Positions 1-7,156 of a stretch of DNA of 28,994 bases are shown piece after piece. Both the position numbers and the translations under genes were made by a program. Source of the stretch: an uncultured Parabacteroides sp. (lineage in GTDB: Bacteria; Bacteroidota; Bacteroidia; Bacteroidales; Tannerellaceae); contig URZO01000051.1 of NCBI GenBank assembly GCA_900552465.1, positions 1-28,994 on the forward strand. The letters run 5' to 3'. The notes beneath the pieces were generated by a model. It was not told where the DNA came from. It did not search any database and saw only the letters and a program-made list of their open reading frames with translations. The stretch's first letter is position 1; each line of letters starts with the position of its first letter.

Positions 1-96
1 CACCAGCCTGTACACGACCTCTTCCAGCAGTGGAGAATGGTTAAACAGACGTTGCGCGACATGATCGGCGAAAAGGCTCCCAGCTATCTGGATTAA
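1..96 (+). CDS. ino1: Myo-inositol-1-phosphate synthase, C-terminal end (partial)
   Basis: The window opens inside a reading frame (frame 1) that ends with TAA at 94-96. The 31 visible residues include the stretch HDLFQQWRMVKQTLRDMIGE, which resembles the C-terminal helix of inositol-3-phosphate synthases. That enzyme makes inositol-3-phosphate from glucose-6-phosphate in an NAD-dependent reaction. The assignment rests partly on context: the next four genes are the remaining inositol-lipid genes in the order known from Bacteroides. The upstream part is outside the window, so length and active site cannot be checked. Confidence 0.72.
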   Translation, partial: HQPVHDLFQQWRMVKQTLRDMIGEKAPSYLD

Positions 97-130
97 AAAT
101 TCAAGGTAATACAAATTCAGTTTCATAGGG

Positions 131-204
131 ATGAAACTTTTGTTCCATGCCTATGAAACTTTTGTTCCATGCCTATGAAACTTTTGTTCCATGCCTATGA
201 AACT
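131..204. repeat. 22-bp tandem repeat, three full copies plus a partial one
   Basis: Three adjoining identical units begin at 131, 153 and 175, followed by a partial unit at 197-204. The unit is ATGAAACTTTTGTTCCATGC plus CT. Each unit holds an imperfect hairpin, ATGAAAC-TTTT-GTTCCAT, whose one mismatch becomes a G-U wobble in RNA from the minus strand. The array lies between ino1 and the PgpA-like gene. There are no spacers, so this is not a CRISPR array. Function unknown. Confidence 0.9.
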
Positions 205-205
205 A

Positions 206-226
206 AAATTCCATCGTATGGAATTT
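206..226. repeat. Perfect 9-bp inverted repeat next to the tandem array
   Basis: AAATTCCAT at 206-214 pairs with ATGGAATTT at 218-226 around the 3-base loop CGT. It directly follows the tandem array and repeats its TTCCAT core. No T-tract follows, so it is more likely a binding site or RNA hairpin than a terminator. Confidence 0.7.
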
Positions 227-233
227 CCGCTAC

Positions 234-270
234 AACTTTCTCTCGGATAAGGGGGAAAGTTTTATTATTT
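234..270 (+). terminator. Probable intrinsic terminator after ino1
   Basis: An 11-bp stem with two G-U pairs (234-244 with 251-261) closes a 6-base GGATAA loop and is followed by a T-rich run (TTATTATTTTT). This would end or attenuate transcription arriving from ino1. The next promoter box lies just downstream, so the cluster may consist of two transcription units. Confidence 0.6.
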
Positions 271-273
271 TTA

Positions 274-281
274 TAACTTTG
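274..281 (+). promoter_or_regulatory. Bacteroidota -7 box before the PgpA-like gene
   Basis: TAACTTTG matches the TAnnTTTG consensus of the Bacteroidota primary sigma factor and is followed by C. A start site near 288 would leave a leader of only about 12 bases before the ATG at 301. No convincing TTTG -33 element is seen, because that position is occupied by the terminator stem and its T-tract. Confidence 0.5.
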
Positions 282-300
282 CACATATTTTACAGACAGG

Positions 301-774
301 ATGAAGAAAGTCCCTCTTATTCATATTATCATAGCAACAGGCTTTGGTTCCGGTTTTTCTCCGTTTGCCCCTGGTACGGCGGGTGCATTGTTGGCCACTC
401 TAATCTGGCTGGCATTGTCTTGCACCCTCTCTCCGACTTGGCTGATTATCATAACGGCTTTACTGATTATTGTCTTTACAGTTGCCGGGATTTGTTCGGC
501 AAACGCGGTTGAACCGATCTGGGGAGAAGATCCCTCGCGGGTCGTAGTAGATGAGATGGTAGGTGTATGGATTCCGTTATTGGTTGCACCGGCGGGAAAT
601 CTGTGGTATGCGCTTGCAGCTTTTGTACTATTCCGCCTGTTCGACATTTTCAAACCGTTAGGCATACGTAAAATGGAAAGTCTCAAGGGGGGAGTTGGAG
701 TAATGATGGATGATATTCTGGCCGGAATTTACAGCCTCATCCTGCTAATCGGTGCAAGATGGTTGATTGGATAA
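301..774 (+). CDS. PgpA-family phosphatase, probable phosphatidylinositol-phosphate phosphatase
   Basis: This 157-residue membrane protein has the PgpA family signatures: FGSGFSPFAPGTAG at about 15-28, the acidic pair in VVVDEMVG at about 81-88, and FRLFDIFKP followed by MMDDILAG towards the end. The family removes phosphate from lipid headgroups (phosphatidylglycerophosphate in E. coli). In Bacteroides the homologue sitting between inositol-phosphate synthase and the phosphatidyltransferase is assigned to dephosphorylating phosphatidylinositol phosphate. The same placement here supports that role over phosphatidylglycerol synthesis. Several hydrophobic segments place it in the inner membrane. 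The ATG at 301 lies just after a -7 box. The gene overlaps the next one by 16 bases, which suggests coupled translation. The substrate is inferred from context; the family is clear. Confidence 0.85.
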   Translation: MKKVPLIHIIIATGFGSGFSPFAPGTAGALLATLIWLALSCTLSPTWLIIITALLIIVFTVAGICSANAVEPIWGEDPSRVVVDEMVGVWIPLLVAPAGNLWYALAAFVLFRLFDIFKPLGIRKMESLKGGVGVMMDDILAGIYSLILLIGARWLIG

Positions 775-1265
775 AAAAGGGGGCAAAAGCTTTTTCGGAG
801 AAAGGCGGGATATTTATGTTCATACGGGCCCAATTTTCTTCGCAGATTGCCAGTGCGACAGACTTTCTGGTCACCATATTGTTAGTCAAATTATTCGGCG
901 TCTATTATGTATATGCAACTTTCATCGGCTCTGTTTGTGGCGGAATCGTGAATTGCATAATCAATTATAGGTGGACATTTAAATCCAAAGAATGCAAGAA
1001 ATGGCATATCATGATCAAATACATACTGGTCTGGATCGGCAGTATTTTACTGAATACCTGGGGTATCTATTTAATGACAGAGACGATCAGCAAGAATCCC
1101 TGGGTCAGAGAAACTCTGAAACATTATATCGACGATTTGTTCGTCTTTTCAAAAGCGGTAGTTTCCCTGCTTGTCGGATTTCTTTGGAATTACAATATGC
1201 AACGTATCTTTGTTTATAAGAATTGTAGAATCAAAGACAGGTTTCAAAGAGCGGATTCAAAATAA
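759..1265 (+). CDS. GtrA-like membrane protein of the inositol-lipid cluster
   Basis: This 168-residue protein has four predicted membrane segments (about 24-45, 48-68, 87-105 and 130-150), separated by a short loop with the sequence NYRWTFKSK. That loop is the usual GtrA-family signature (N-x-x-W-x-F) between the second and third helices. GtrA-family proteins are thought to help flip or deliver lipid-linked sugars and are often encoded with glycosyltransferases. The start at 759 overlaps the PgpA-like gene by 16 bases, and the following gene begins 18 bases after the stop, so it belongs to the operon. A role in moving an inositol lipid or its precursor across the membrane is plausible but not shown by the sequence. 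Confidence 0.8.
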   Translation: MVDWIKKGAKAFSEKGGIFMFIRAQFSSQIASATDFLVTILLVKLFGVYYVYATFIGSVCGGIVNCIINYRWTFKSKECKKWHIMIKYILVWIGSILLNTWGIYLMTETISKNPWVRETLKHYIDDLFVFSKAVVSLLVGFLWNYNMQRIFVYKNCRIKDRFQRADSK

Positions 1266-1283
1266 AAACAAAATAATTAAGAT

Positions 1284-1967
1284 ATGAAATTCAAAGTTTT
1301 AAGAGATTGGCTACAGCAGATGATCTATAAGATCATCAACCCGCTTGTGCACGGTATGATTAAAATTGGGATAACCCCCAATTTTATTACGACGACAGGA
1401 TTAATCCTGAATATTGTCGCAGCTTGTATATTCCTTTATGCTGGAATGAAGGGGGAGCGAGGAGATTTCTATTATATCGGCTGGGGTGGCGGAATCATCC
1501 TGTTTGCCGGGCTGTTCGACATGATGGACGGACAGGTGGCACGCATCGGGAAAATGAGTTCTACCTTCGGAGCTTTATATGACTCTGTTCTGGACCGGTA
1601 CAGCGAGCTGACTGTTTTCTTCGGTATCTGTTTCTACCTGATCAACCAGGGATATGTGATCAGTTCGATCGTTGCCTTTATCGCCCTGATCGGCTCACTG
1701 ATGGTGAGTTATGTCCGCGCTCGCGCCGAAGGGTTGGGACTTGATTGCAAAGTGGGATTCATGCAGCGGCCCGAACGTGTGGTGCTGACCGGATTAGGGG
1801 CACTCTGTTGTGGGATTTTCGCTCCCATGATGGAAAACAACGAAACATTCGAACCAATCATGATATTTGTCATCCCCTTGTTGATCGTTGCGGTATTCTC
1901 AAACCTGACGGCATTCGCACGCCTTAATCACTGTCGCAAACTCCTGATTAACAAAGAAAACGAATGA
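1284..1967 (+). CDS. CDP-alcohol phosphatidyltransferase, probable phosphatidylinositol-phosphate synthase
   Basis: The full CDP-alcohol phosphatidyltransferase motif D(x)2DG(x)2AR(x)8G(x)3D(x)3D is present: D79, D82-G83, A86-R87, G96, D100 and D104. The aspartates bind the metal ions and catalyse transfer of a phosphatidyl group from CDP-diacylglycerol to an alcohol. The 227-residue length and the multiple membrane helices fit the family. In this cluster the acceptor is most likely inositol-3-phosphate, giving phosphatidylinositol phosphate, as assigned to the Bacteroides homologue. The stop overlaps the start of the PAP2 gene (ATGA at 1964-1967), so the two are translationally coupled. A phosphatidylglycerophosphate-synthase role is less likely given the neighbours. 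Confidence 0.88.
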   Translation: MKFKVLRDWLQQMIYKIINPLVHGMIKIGITPNFITTTGLILNIVAACIFLYAGMKGERGDFYYIGWGGGIILFAGLFDMMDGQVARIGKMSSTFGALYDSVLDRYSELTVFFGICFYLINQGYVISSIVAFIALIGSLMVSYVRARAEGLGLDCKVGFMQRPERVVLTGLGALCCGIFAPMMENNETFEPIMIFVIPLLIVAVFSNLTAFARLNHCRKLLINKENE

Positions 1968-2899
1968 AAAACGCTATTATACTCCCGTCTAAGAAGGAGA
2001 CCGCAACTGTTATTGGTTTGATGGTCCTGTTCCTCCTGCTGACTGCCGTATGTATCGGACTACGCTCGGAACATATATTCATAGCCGGTTTGTATCTGAT
2101 CCTGTTTTTTGCAGGTAAGACCACCCGTAAACTGGCTGTTGCTTTGCTGCCGTTTGCCCTGTTTGGTATTTCGTACGACTGGATGCGCGTCTTCCCGAAC
2201 TACGAGGCGAATCCAATCGATGTGGAAGGTTTATATAATCTGGAAAAAAGCCTCTTCGGTATAAACGACAACGGAAACATATTGATTCCCTGTGAATATT
2301 TTGCGATCCATAATTGCCAGATAGCCGACTTCTTCGCCGGTATTTTCTATCTCTGCTGGGTTCCGGTTCCGATCGCATTCGGCCTGTGGCTTTATCTGAA
2401 AGGCGACCGCAGCTTGTATCTGCGCTACTCGATGGTATTCCTTTTCGTCAATCTGATCGGTTTTGCAGGATATTATATCCACCCGGCTGCGCCGCCTTGG
2501 TATGCTATAAACTATGGTTTTGAACCGATTCTGAATACACCCGGTAATGTTGCCGGACTCGGGAGGTTCGATGCATTGACCGGATTGTCGATCTTTGACT
2601 CTATCTATGGCCGTAATGCAAATGTTTTTGCTGCTGTTCCGTCGTTGCATGCCGCCTACATGGTAGTAGCACTTTGCTATGCGGTTATCAACAAATGCAA
2701 TAAATTCCTGATCGCCCTCTTTGCCATTATCATGCTGGGCATTTGGGGTACAGCTGTCTATTCATCTCACCATTATATTATAGATGTAACATTAGGTATC
2801 TGTTGTGCGATCCTGGGTATCCTGATTTTTGAAAAAGGCTTGATGAAAACCAGTTGGTTCAAAAACTTCTTCAACCGGTATTACAACTACATCAAATAG
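1964..2899 (+). CDS. PAP2-family inositol phosphorylceramide synthase
   Basis: This 311-residue polytopic membrane protein carries the two catalytic PAP2 motifs of the sphingolipid-synthase type: VPSLHAAY at about 225-232 (catalytic His229) and SSHHYIIDV at about 267-275 (His270, Asp274). It also has an HPAAPPWY segment at 173-180, in the region where inositol phosphorylceramide synthases have a conserved motif. The expected reaction moves phosphoinositol from phosphatidylinositol to (dihydro)ceramide and releases diacylglycerol. It is the last gene of the cluster and overlaps the phosphatidyltransferase by four bases. The Bacteroides homologue at this position has this role; the exact ceramide acceptor here is inferred. 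Confidence 0.85.
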   Translation: MKNAIILPSKKETATVIGLMVLFLLLTAVCIGLRSEHIFIAGLYLILFFAGKTTRKLAVALLPFALFGISYDWMRVFPNYEANPIDVEGLYNLEKSLFGINDNGNILIPCEYFAIHNCQIADFFAGIFYLCWVPVPIAFGLWLYLKGDRSLYLRYSMVFLFVNLIGFAGYYIHPAAPPWYAINYGFEPILNTPGNVAGLGRFDALTGLSIFDSIYGRNANVFAAVPSLHAAYMVVALCYAVINKCNKFLIALFAIIMLGIWGTAVYSSHHYIIDVTLGICCAILGILIFEKGLMKTSWFKNFFNRYYNYIK

Positions 2900-2934
2900 C
2901 ATCCCTATACTATCAAGGGCTCATTATTTTGCAG

Positions 2935-3258
2935 ATTTGAGCTATCCCGTTCCCGCGCTCCGACGCGGGATCGCAAGAGAACAGGTTTTATCTTGAACTA
3001 TAAATGATGATTTATGGATGTGTTTATATCGACCGATGGTAACTCTTTCCCCTCTTGAGAGGGGGCAGGGGGTGTGTGAATTTTCTTTGATAGACAGAAA
3101 GATAACACACCCCTTATCCCCTCTCAAGAGGGGATACAGATACTCCCGACGCTATGTCACAAATACGAAATACACCGGTAAATCCTCATTTATGATTCAG
3201 GATACAGCAGGCTATTGTGCGATCCCGCGTCGAAGCGCGGGAACGGGATAGCTCAAAT
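2935..3258. repeat. 324-bp imperfect palindromic element, MITE-like
   Basis: The outer ends, ATTTGAGCTATCCCGTTCCC at 2935 onward and its near-exact complement ending at 3258, form an inverted repeat of about 40 bp. Similarity between the arms continues inwards: the arms share TAAATGATGATTTA-like and CCCCTCTTGAGAGGGG segments (3049-3064 with 3118-3133) and GTGTGT/ACACAC (3072 with 3105). Each outer arm also holds its own short hairpin, CCCGCG...CGCGGG. Short frames read outward on both strands end in the same peptide, IPRRSAGTG, as expected from symmetry rather than coding. A 13-base direct repeat, GGCTCATTATTTT, lies near both sides (2918-2930 and 3287-3299). No transposase is present, so a non-autonomous mobile or REP-like element is the best reading. 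Confidence 0.75.
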
Positions 3259-3380
3259 ATTCTTATCATTGGCACATTCCCTCATTGGCTCATTATTTTT
3301 ATAACCAAGCTATCTCCACCTCTACTTGCTCTTTCCAGCTTTGTCAAATGTCATTTTTATATAGAAATTCAATTAAACAT

Positions 3381-3891
3381 CTGACACCCGACACCTTTTT
3401 GTATATATTACTGATAATTATATGGTTATTGAGTGTCAGTTAGGTGTTAGTTCGCATTTCTAACCGACACCACCTGACACCCGATCAACAGACGTATACA
3501 TTCCTTTTATCCCTACCCACAAATTAACTCGAAGTAAGTGTTAAACTAATCCGAAAGTAGTAGTAAACTAAGCCACAGCATATCAGATATTAATAATAGA
3601 TAGTAACTACTTATAGACGATACGTTGTACTACCTATTGCCGATACATAGTACTACGTATGCGTAACAGGTCGTACTATATATAAACAGTTTACTATATC
3701 TTGTATAATAGTTTCTAATATGTTTTGACTTAGTTTATAGTAAGAGACGGATTAGTTTCCGATAAGGGGAGTAAACGATTACATATTAGCAAGTGTCAGA
3801 AGGTGTCGGTAAAAAGGCTACCTAACACCCAACTAACACCCGATAATTATATAATTATCAACAATATGCACGAAAAGGTGTTAGGTGTTAG
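3381..3891. repeat. 511-bp long imperfect palindrome
   Basis: Almost the whole stretch is complementary to itself. Outer arms: CTGACACCCGACACC at 3381 pairs with GGTGTTAGGTGTTAG ending at 3891, and TGATAATTATA at 3412-3422 pairs with TATAATTATCA at 3850-3860. Inner arms: AAACTAATCCG at 3543-3553 pairs with CGGATTAGTTT at 3748-3758. The centre is the palindrome ATAGTACTA near 3651. The left arm carries about 29 extra bases between 3484 and 3540. Many arm differences are transitions, several of which would be G-U pairs in RNA. No reading frame of interest is present. With the element at 2935-3258, this fills most of the 1.2 kb gap between PAP2 and the phosphoesterase. Confidence 0.8.
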
Positions 3892-4018
3892 TTGTTTTGA
3901 CGATTTCTCGTAAATAATTAAAAATATTCAGTTCTTGCCAATTGTGAATTATAAATCATCATTTACAGGTTCAGTTTTTCTTATGATTGGCACATTATAA
4001 ACCAGCATCCATTACATC

Positions 4019-4055
4019 TTGACCTTTTTTCTCGTGACGGAACAGCCTAACTTTG
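4019..4055 (+). promoter_or_regulatory. Promoter of the metallophosphoesterase gene
   Basis: TAACTTTG at 4048-4055 matches the TAnnTTTG -7 box, and TTGACC at 4019-4024 may serve as the -33 element. The box overlaps an in-frame TTG codon at 4053, which therefore cannot be the translation start; the ATG at 4080 can. Confidence 0.6.
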
Positions 4056-4079
4056 CTTATATCTAAAAGCAATGATGCC

Positions 4080-4886
4080 ATGTTTAAACAAGTTTTTCCA
4101 TTATGCCTTTGCATATTATTGTCTGCATGTGACCTGATCGACTATCACCCATATGACGGACGACTTACAATCTCCGAGCGTAATATCAACAAACAAAATA
4201 TCCCGCTTATTGAAGCTGCCACAAAAGATAAGGACACGATCCGGTTCGTCCTGATGGGCGACACACAGCGCAGTTACGACGAGACAGAAGATTTTGTAAA
4301 ACATATCAACAGGAAAAAAGACCGCATAGACTTCATCATCCACGGAGGAGATTATACCGAGTTCGGGATGAAAAAGGAGTACGAATGGGCCGTCGATATC
4401 CTTTCCAAACTCGATATTCCGTATGTAGGATTGATCGGGAACCATGATATAATCGGTAATGGAGACCTGGTTTATGAAAAGCTCTTCGGAAATGAGAACT
4501 TCTCTTTTATCGCCCGGGATGTCAAGTTTGTCTGCCTCAACACCAATGCAATCGAATATGACTACTCGCATCCTGTTCCTGATTTCGGTTTCCTGAAAGA
4601 GGAGTTGGAAGACAGTACCCGCCAATACAGCCGTACGGTCGTAGCCATGCATGCCCGCCCCGGAAGCGACCAGTTCGACAACAATATAAAAGACGTATTC
4701 CAGCTTTACATCCGGCAGTTCCCTTCCCTGATGTTTTGCCTAAATGCCCACAACCATCAGCTACAGATGGATGATCTGTTTGATGACGGTATCATCTATT
4801 ACGGTTGTAGCAATATAGCCAAACGCAACTACCTATTATTCACCTTGACACCAGACAACTACACGTATGAAGTTATCGATTTTTAA
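4080..4886 (+). CDS. Lipoprotein metallophosphoesterase (calcineurin-like)
   Basis: The product of 268 residues starts with a short lipoprotein signal ending in the lipobox LLSAC (Cys17), so it should be membrane-anchored outside the cytoplasm. Calcineurin-like phosphoesterase motifs follow in order: GDTQ at 60-63, GGDYTEFG at 89-96, GNHD at 120-123, a histidine in AMHARP at 188-193, and AHNH at 222-225. These bind two metal ions and hydrolyse phosphate esters. The first motif has Gln where DxH is usual, which may alter one metal site. The ATG at 4080 is preferred over an upstream TTG because that codon lies in the promoter box and the lipobox then sits at the normal distance. It overlaps the next gene by 20 bases. 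Substrate unknown. Confidence 0.82.
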   Translation: MFKQVFPLCLCILLSACDLIDYHPYDGRLTISERNINKQNIPLIEAATKDKDTIRFVLMGDTQRSYDETEDFVKHINRKKDRIDFIIHGGDYTEFGMKKEYEWAVDILSKLDIPYVGLIGNHDIIGNGDLVYEKLFGNENFSFIARDVKFVCLNTNAIEYDYSHPVPDFGFLKEELEDSTRQYSRTVVAMHARPGSDQFDNNIKDVFQLYIRQFPSLMFCLNAHNHQLQMDDLFDDGIIYYGCSNIAKRNYLLFTLTPDNYTYEVIDF

Positions 4887-5508
4887 ATGGATGATGCTAT
4901 TCCTTCTCCTTACCGGGACACTACAGGCACAGGAAAACGGCGAAGATGAAGCACGCTACAAAAAGCGTGTCGAGAAATATATATCCAGGTGGGAAAAACT
5001 TATCCCCCATTACAGTAAGATTCAATATGCCGGTTCAATGGGATTGATCTCACTTGGTACAGGTTGGAATTATTATCGTAACCATTGGGAAACGGATGTC
5101 CTTTTGGGACTTGTTCCCCGCTATTCGGACCGCCACGCAATGGTAACAATGACACTCAAACAGAACTATTATCCCTGGAATGTTCCTCTTTCCGGCAAGT
5201 TCTCTTTCGAACCCCTCGCCTGTGGGTTCTATATCAATACATTGTTCGACCGTGACTTCTGGGGAAGGCAACCGGATAAATATCCAAAAGGCTATTACTG
5301 GTTTTCAACCCGCATCCGTACGCATATCTTCGTAGGCGAGCGGTTCACACTAAAACTGAATGAAAACAAAAGCTGGCACAAATCCATCTCCTTCTTTTAC
5401 GAACTTAGTACCTGTGATCTGTATCTGATAAACAAGATCGGCAACAAAAGCCTGAAACCCAAAGACTACATGAGTCTCTCGTTTGGCCTCAAACTACAGA
5501 TTCTATAA
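4867..5508 (+). CDS. Secreted protein, probable outer-membrane beta-barrel
   Basis: The 213-residue product begins with a signal peptide (MKLSIFKWMMLFLLLTGTLQAQ without its last two residues up to LQA) and continues with alternating aromatic and polar strands rich in Tyr and Trp, which suggests a small beta-barrel or an associated outer-membrane protein. No named domain is recognised. It overlaps the metallophosphoesterase gene by 20 bases, so the two are almost certainly translated together and may act in one process at the cell envelope. A hairpin just after the stop separates it from the convergent gene that follows. Confidence 0.65.
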   Translation: MKLSIFKWMMLFLLLTGTLQAQENGEDEARYKKRVEKYISRWEKLIPHYSKIQYAGSMGLISLGTGWNYYRNHWETDVLLGLVPRYSDRHAMVTMTLKQNYYPWNVPLSGKFSFEPLACGFYINTLFDRDFWGRQPDKYPKGYYWFSTRIRTHIFVGERFTLKLNENKSWHKSISFFYELSTCDLYLINKIGNKSLKPKDYMSLSFGLKLQIL

Positions 5509-5511
5509 TAC

Positions 5512-5549
5512 AAAAAAACGGAAGGCGTCACAAATGACAGCCTCCCGTT
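5512..5549 (-). terminator. Intrinsic terminator of the minus-strand beta-barrel gene
   Basis: Read on the minus strand, AACGG-AGGC-TCA pairs with TGA-GCCT-CCGTT, with small bulges and a 4-base loop, and a run of seven T follows (5512-5518 as A on the plus strand). It lies between two convergent genes. On the plus strand the stem exists but has no T-tract, so it mainly serves the minus strand. Confidence 0.75.
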
Positions 5550-5592
5550 CCCCATAAACTACATAAAACACTTAAAAGAACAACTCTTCTTA

Positions 5593-6222
5593 TTAAAATG
5601 CAAGACCTAAGCGGATACCCCAGTTATTCAACCCGTCGATCGAATAGCTCAGGACATCTCCTTTATTGGTTGCATAATTATAGTAGGCAGCAATATGTAA
5701 ACCGATCTGCTTCTGAGGAGTGAAATACATATTCATACCGATTTCGGGAGATACATAAAAACCCCAGTTACGGTCGTATACTTTCATTACATTCATATAA
5801 GTCGACATTTCACTGTAGCTTGCTCCTAACTGTACGCCTGCATAAGGCTGGAACTGGCTTTCGGGGGCAACGTTATAACGGAAAGCTGCACCAAAAGGCA
5901 ACTGGAAGATAGAATGCTGTTGATCGGAAGTGATGGCAGAAGTCGAACTTACCGGCAATGTCTGACGATCGATATACTTATTGTTAGTGTGATAAGAGAT
6001 AAATGCACCTACCGAGAAATTAGGAACGACATAATAACCGGCTTCAGCATGTGCACCCCAACCACTTGTCTTATCAGAGAATGTCTGGCTGAACGGAGAA
6101 TTAAGCTGCCAGTCGACATTAAAATACATATTCTTTACAACCTGGGCGCCAGCCAGAGATGGAATCGCTAAACAGGCGACAAGTAAAGCGATTAATTTTA
6201 TTGATTTAGTTATCTTTTTCAT
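5593..6222 (-). CDS. Outer-membrane beta-barrel protein
   Basis: A typical signal peptide (MKKITKSIKLIALLVACLAI... ending SLAGA-Q) leads to about 185 residues of alternating strands, including WGAHAEAGYYVVPNFSVGAF and YAGVQLGASYSEM. This matches the OmpW/OmpX-like outer-membrane beta-barrel fold with about eight strands and ends in Phe (GLAF), as outer-membrane proteins often do. The ATG at 6222 is chosen over a TTG three codons upstream, which would only lengthen the signal peptide. It sits 32 bases after the DUF4136 lipoprotein gene on the same strand, so the two probably form an operon. Function beyond the fold is unknown. Confidence 0.82.
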   Translation of the reverse strand: MKKITKSIKLIALLVACLAIPSLAGAQVVKNMYFNVDWQLNSPFSQTFSDKTSGWGAHAEAGYYVVPNFSVGAFISYHTNNKYIDRQTLPVSSTSAITSDQQHSIFQLPFGAAFRYNVAPESQFQPYAGVQLGASYSEMSTYMNVMKVYDRNWGFYVSPEIGMNMYFTPQKQIGLHIAAYYNYATNKGDVLSYSIDGLNNWGIRLGLAF

Positions 6223-6254
6223 AAGACTCAAATTTTCTTTTAATTCGCGTTTAA

Positions 6255-6908
6255 TTATTTCTTTAAGTACGGTGACTGTACAAAAGCCTGCTCGATAGCA
6301 CGGGTTGAAAGTGCGATATTTACTTTGTCGGAACCAGACAGCAAACCAGTCATATAAGCAGTCCAGAGAACCGGCAGTTTTGCATCGGTTGCCTTTGGAG
6401 TCGGAGCCTTCAGATCAACCAGTTCAACCAACAGGGAACCTACACTATAGCTGTAGACAATAGGATACGGATAATACCATCCATTCCATGCGCCTGTCCA
6501 GTTACCCCAGTAACCATACCACCAGTTATATCCGGGATATCCCCACCACCAATAAGGATTGTCATGATAGTTAGTAAAATAATTTACATTTTTCACGAAA
6601 GAGACCTGCAACCCCAGGTCTGCAGATTCTTTATCTGCGGCACGTGTGAAACCACGACCTTCCATGCCATTGACTAAAGTAGTGACGATATCGTCTGCCT
6701 CAGTAGCACTCCAGAATTCAGGTGTTTCACTGCTACCGATTACCATTACACTATCCGGAATGTAGAAGGAGGTAAACGATCCGAAATTAGCATCCTTACT
6801 GTGATCAGTAAATACTACGAAATCATCGCTTAGTTTAGACATGTCCGGGTCTTTCTGGCAAGACGCCAGCAAAAGAACCAATAAGAAAAAAGGAAGAATC
6901 TTTTTCAT
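6255..6908 (-). CDS. DUF4136 lipoprotein
   Basis: The 217-residue product has a lipoprotein signal ending in LLLASC, followed by a region with the layout of DUF4136: an FGSFTSFYIPDS strand, TLVNGMEGRGFTRA, and DLGLQVSFVKNV. A very aromatic insert (repeated Trp, Tyr and Gly around NPYWWWGYPGYNWWYGYW) comes next, and the end, VNIALSTRAIEQAFVQSPYL, resembles the family's C-terminus. DUF4136 proteins are envelope lipoproteins of unknown function. The ATG at 6908 gives a standard signal peptide; a TTG three codons upstream is in frame but unnecessary. It lies directly upstream of the beta-barrel gene, which suggests a shared envelope role. Confidence 0.82.
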   Translation of the reverse strand: MKKILPFFLLVLLLASCQKDPDMSKLSDDFVVFTDHSKDANFGSFTSFYIPDSVMVIGSSETPEFWSATEADDIVTTLVNGMEGRGFTRAADKESADLGLQVSFVKNVNYFTNYHDNPYWWWGYPGYNWWYGYWGNWTGAWNGWYYPYPIVYSYSVGSLLVELVDLKAPTPKATDAKLPVLWTAYMTGLLSGSDKVNIALSTRAIEQAFVQSPYLKK

Positions 6909-7044
6909 CTCATTCAACGTTTAAAACAGTTTATACTATTATTTGTGCACTTATATATAAGTTACTATTTAAACAACATCAACTAAAAAAGGTTTGCTAT
7001 CCTCCCGACCGGAGAGTGTTAATTAACTTGTCTGAAGATTTAGG

Positions 7045-7064
7045 AACGGTTATAAACGACCGTT
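7045..7064. repeat. Perfect 6-bp inverted repeat in the 6909-7156 gap
   Basis: AACGGT at 7045-7050 pairs with ACCGTT at 7059-7064 around an 8-base loop. It lies beside the larger hairpin at 7075-7110. It could be an operator or a small RNA hairpin. Confidence 0.45.
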
Positions 7065-7074
7065 AAAACGCAGG

Positions 7075-7110
7075 AAAGGATAGAGTTCCTATAGCGGAAA
7101 TCTATCCTTT
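7075..7110. terminator. Hairpin after the 7157-9272 operon, likely terminator
   Basis: A perfect 10-bp stem, AAAGGATAGA at 7075-7084 with TCTATCCTTT at 7101-7110, encloses an inner TTCC/GGAA stem. The T-rich tail is better on the plus strand (TTTTCTATTTAT), but the only gene ending nearby is on the minus strand, where the tail reads CCTGCGTTTT. It probably ends the minus-strand operon, though less strongly than a classical terminator. Confidence 0.5.
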
Positions 7111-7156
7111 TCTATTTATAATGCATAACTTTCGTATCACAATCTTATAAATCCTA

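Noticed and set aside
131..204. CRISPR array
   Set aside because: The 22-bp units adjoin with no spacers and no cas genes are present.
2942..3251. Two small genes ending in IPRRSAGTG
   Set aside because: They are mirror images produced by the palindromic element, one on each strand, with no start signals.
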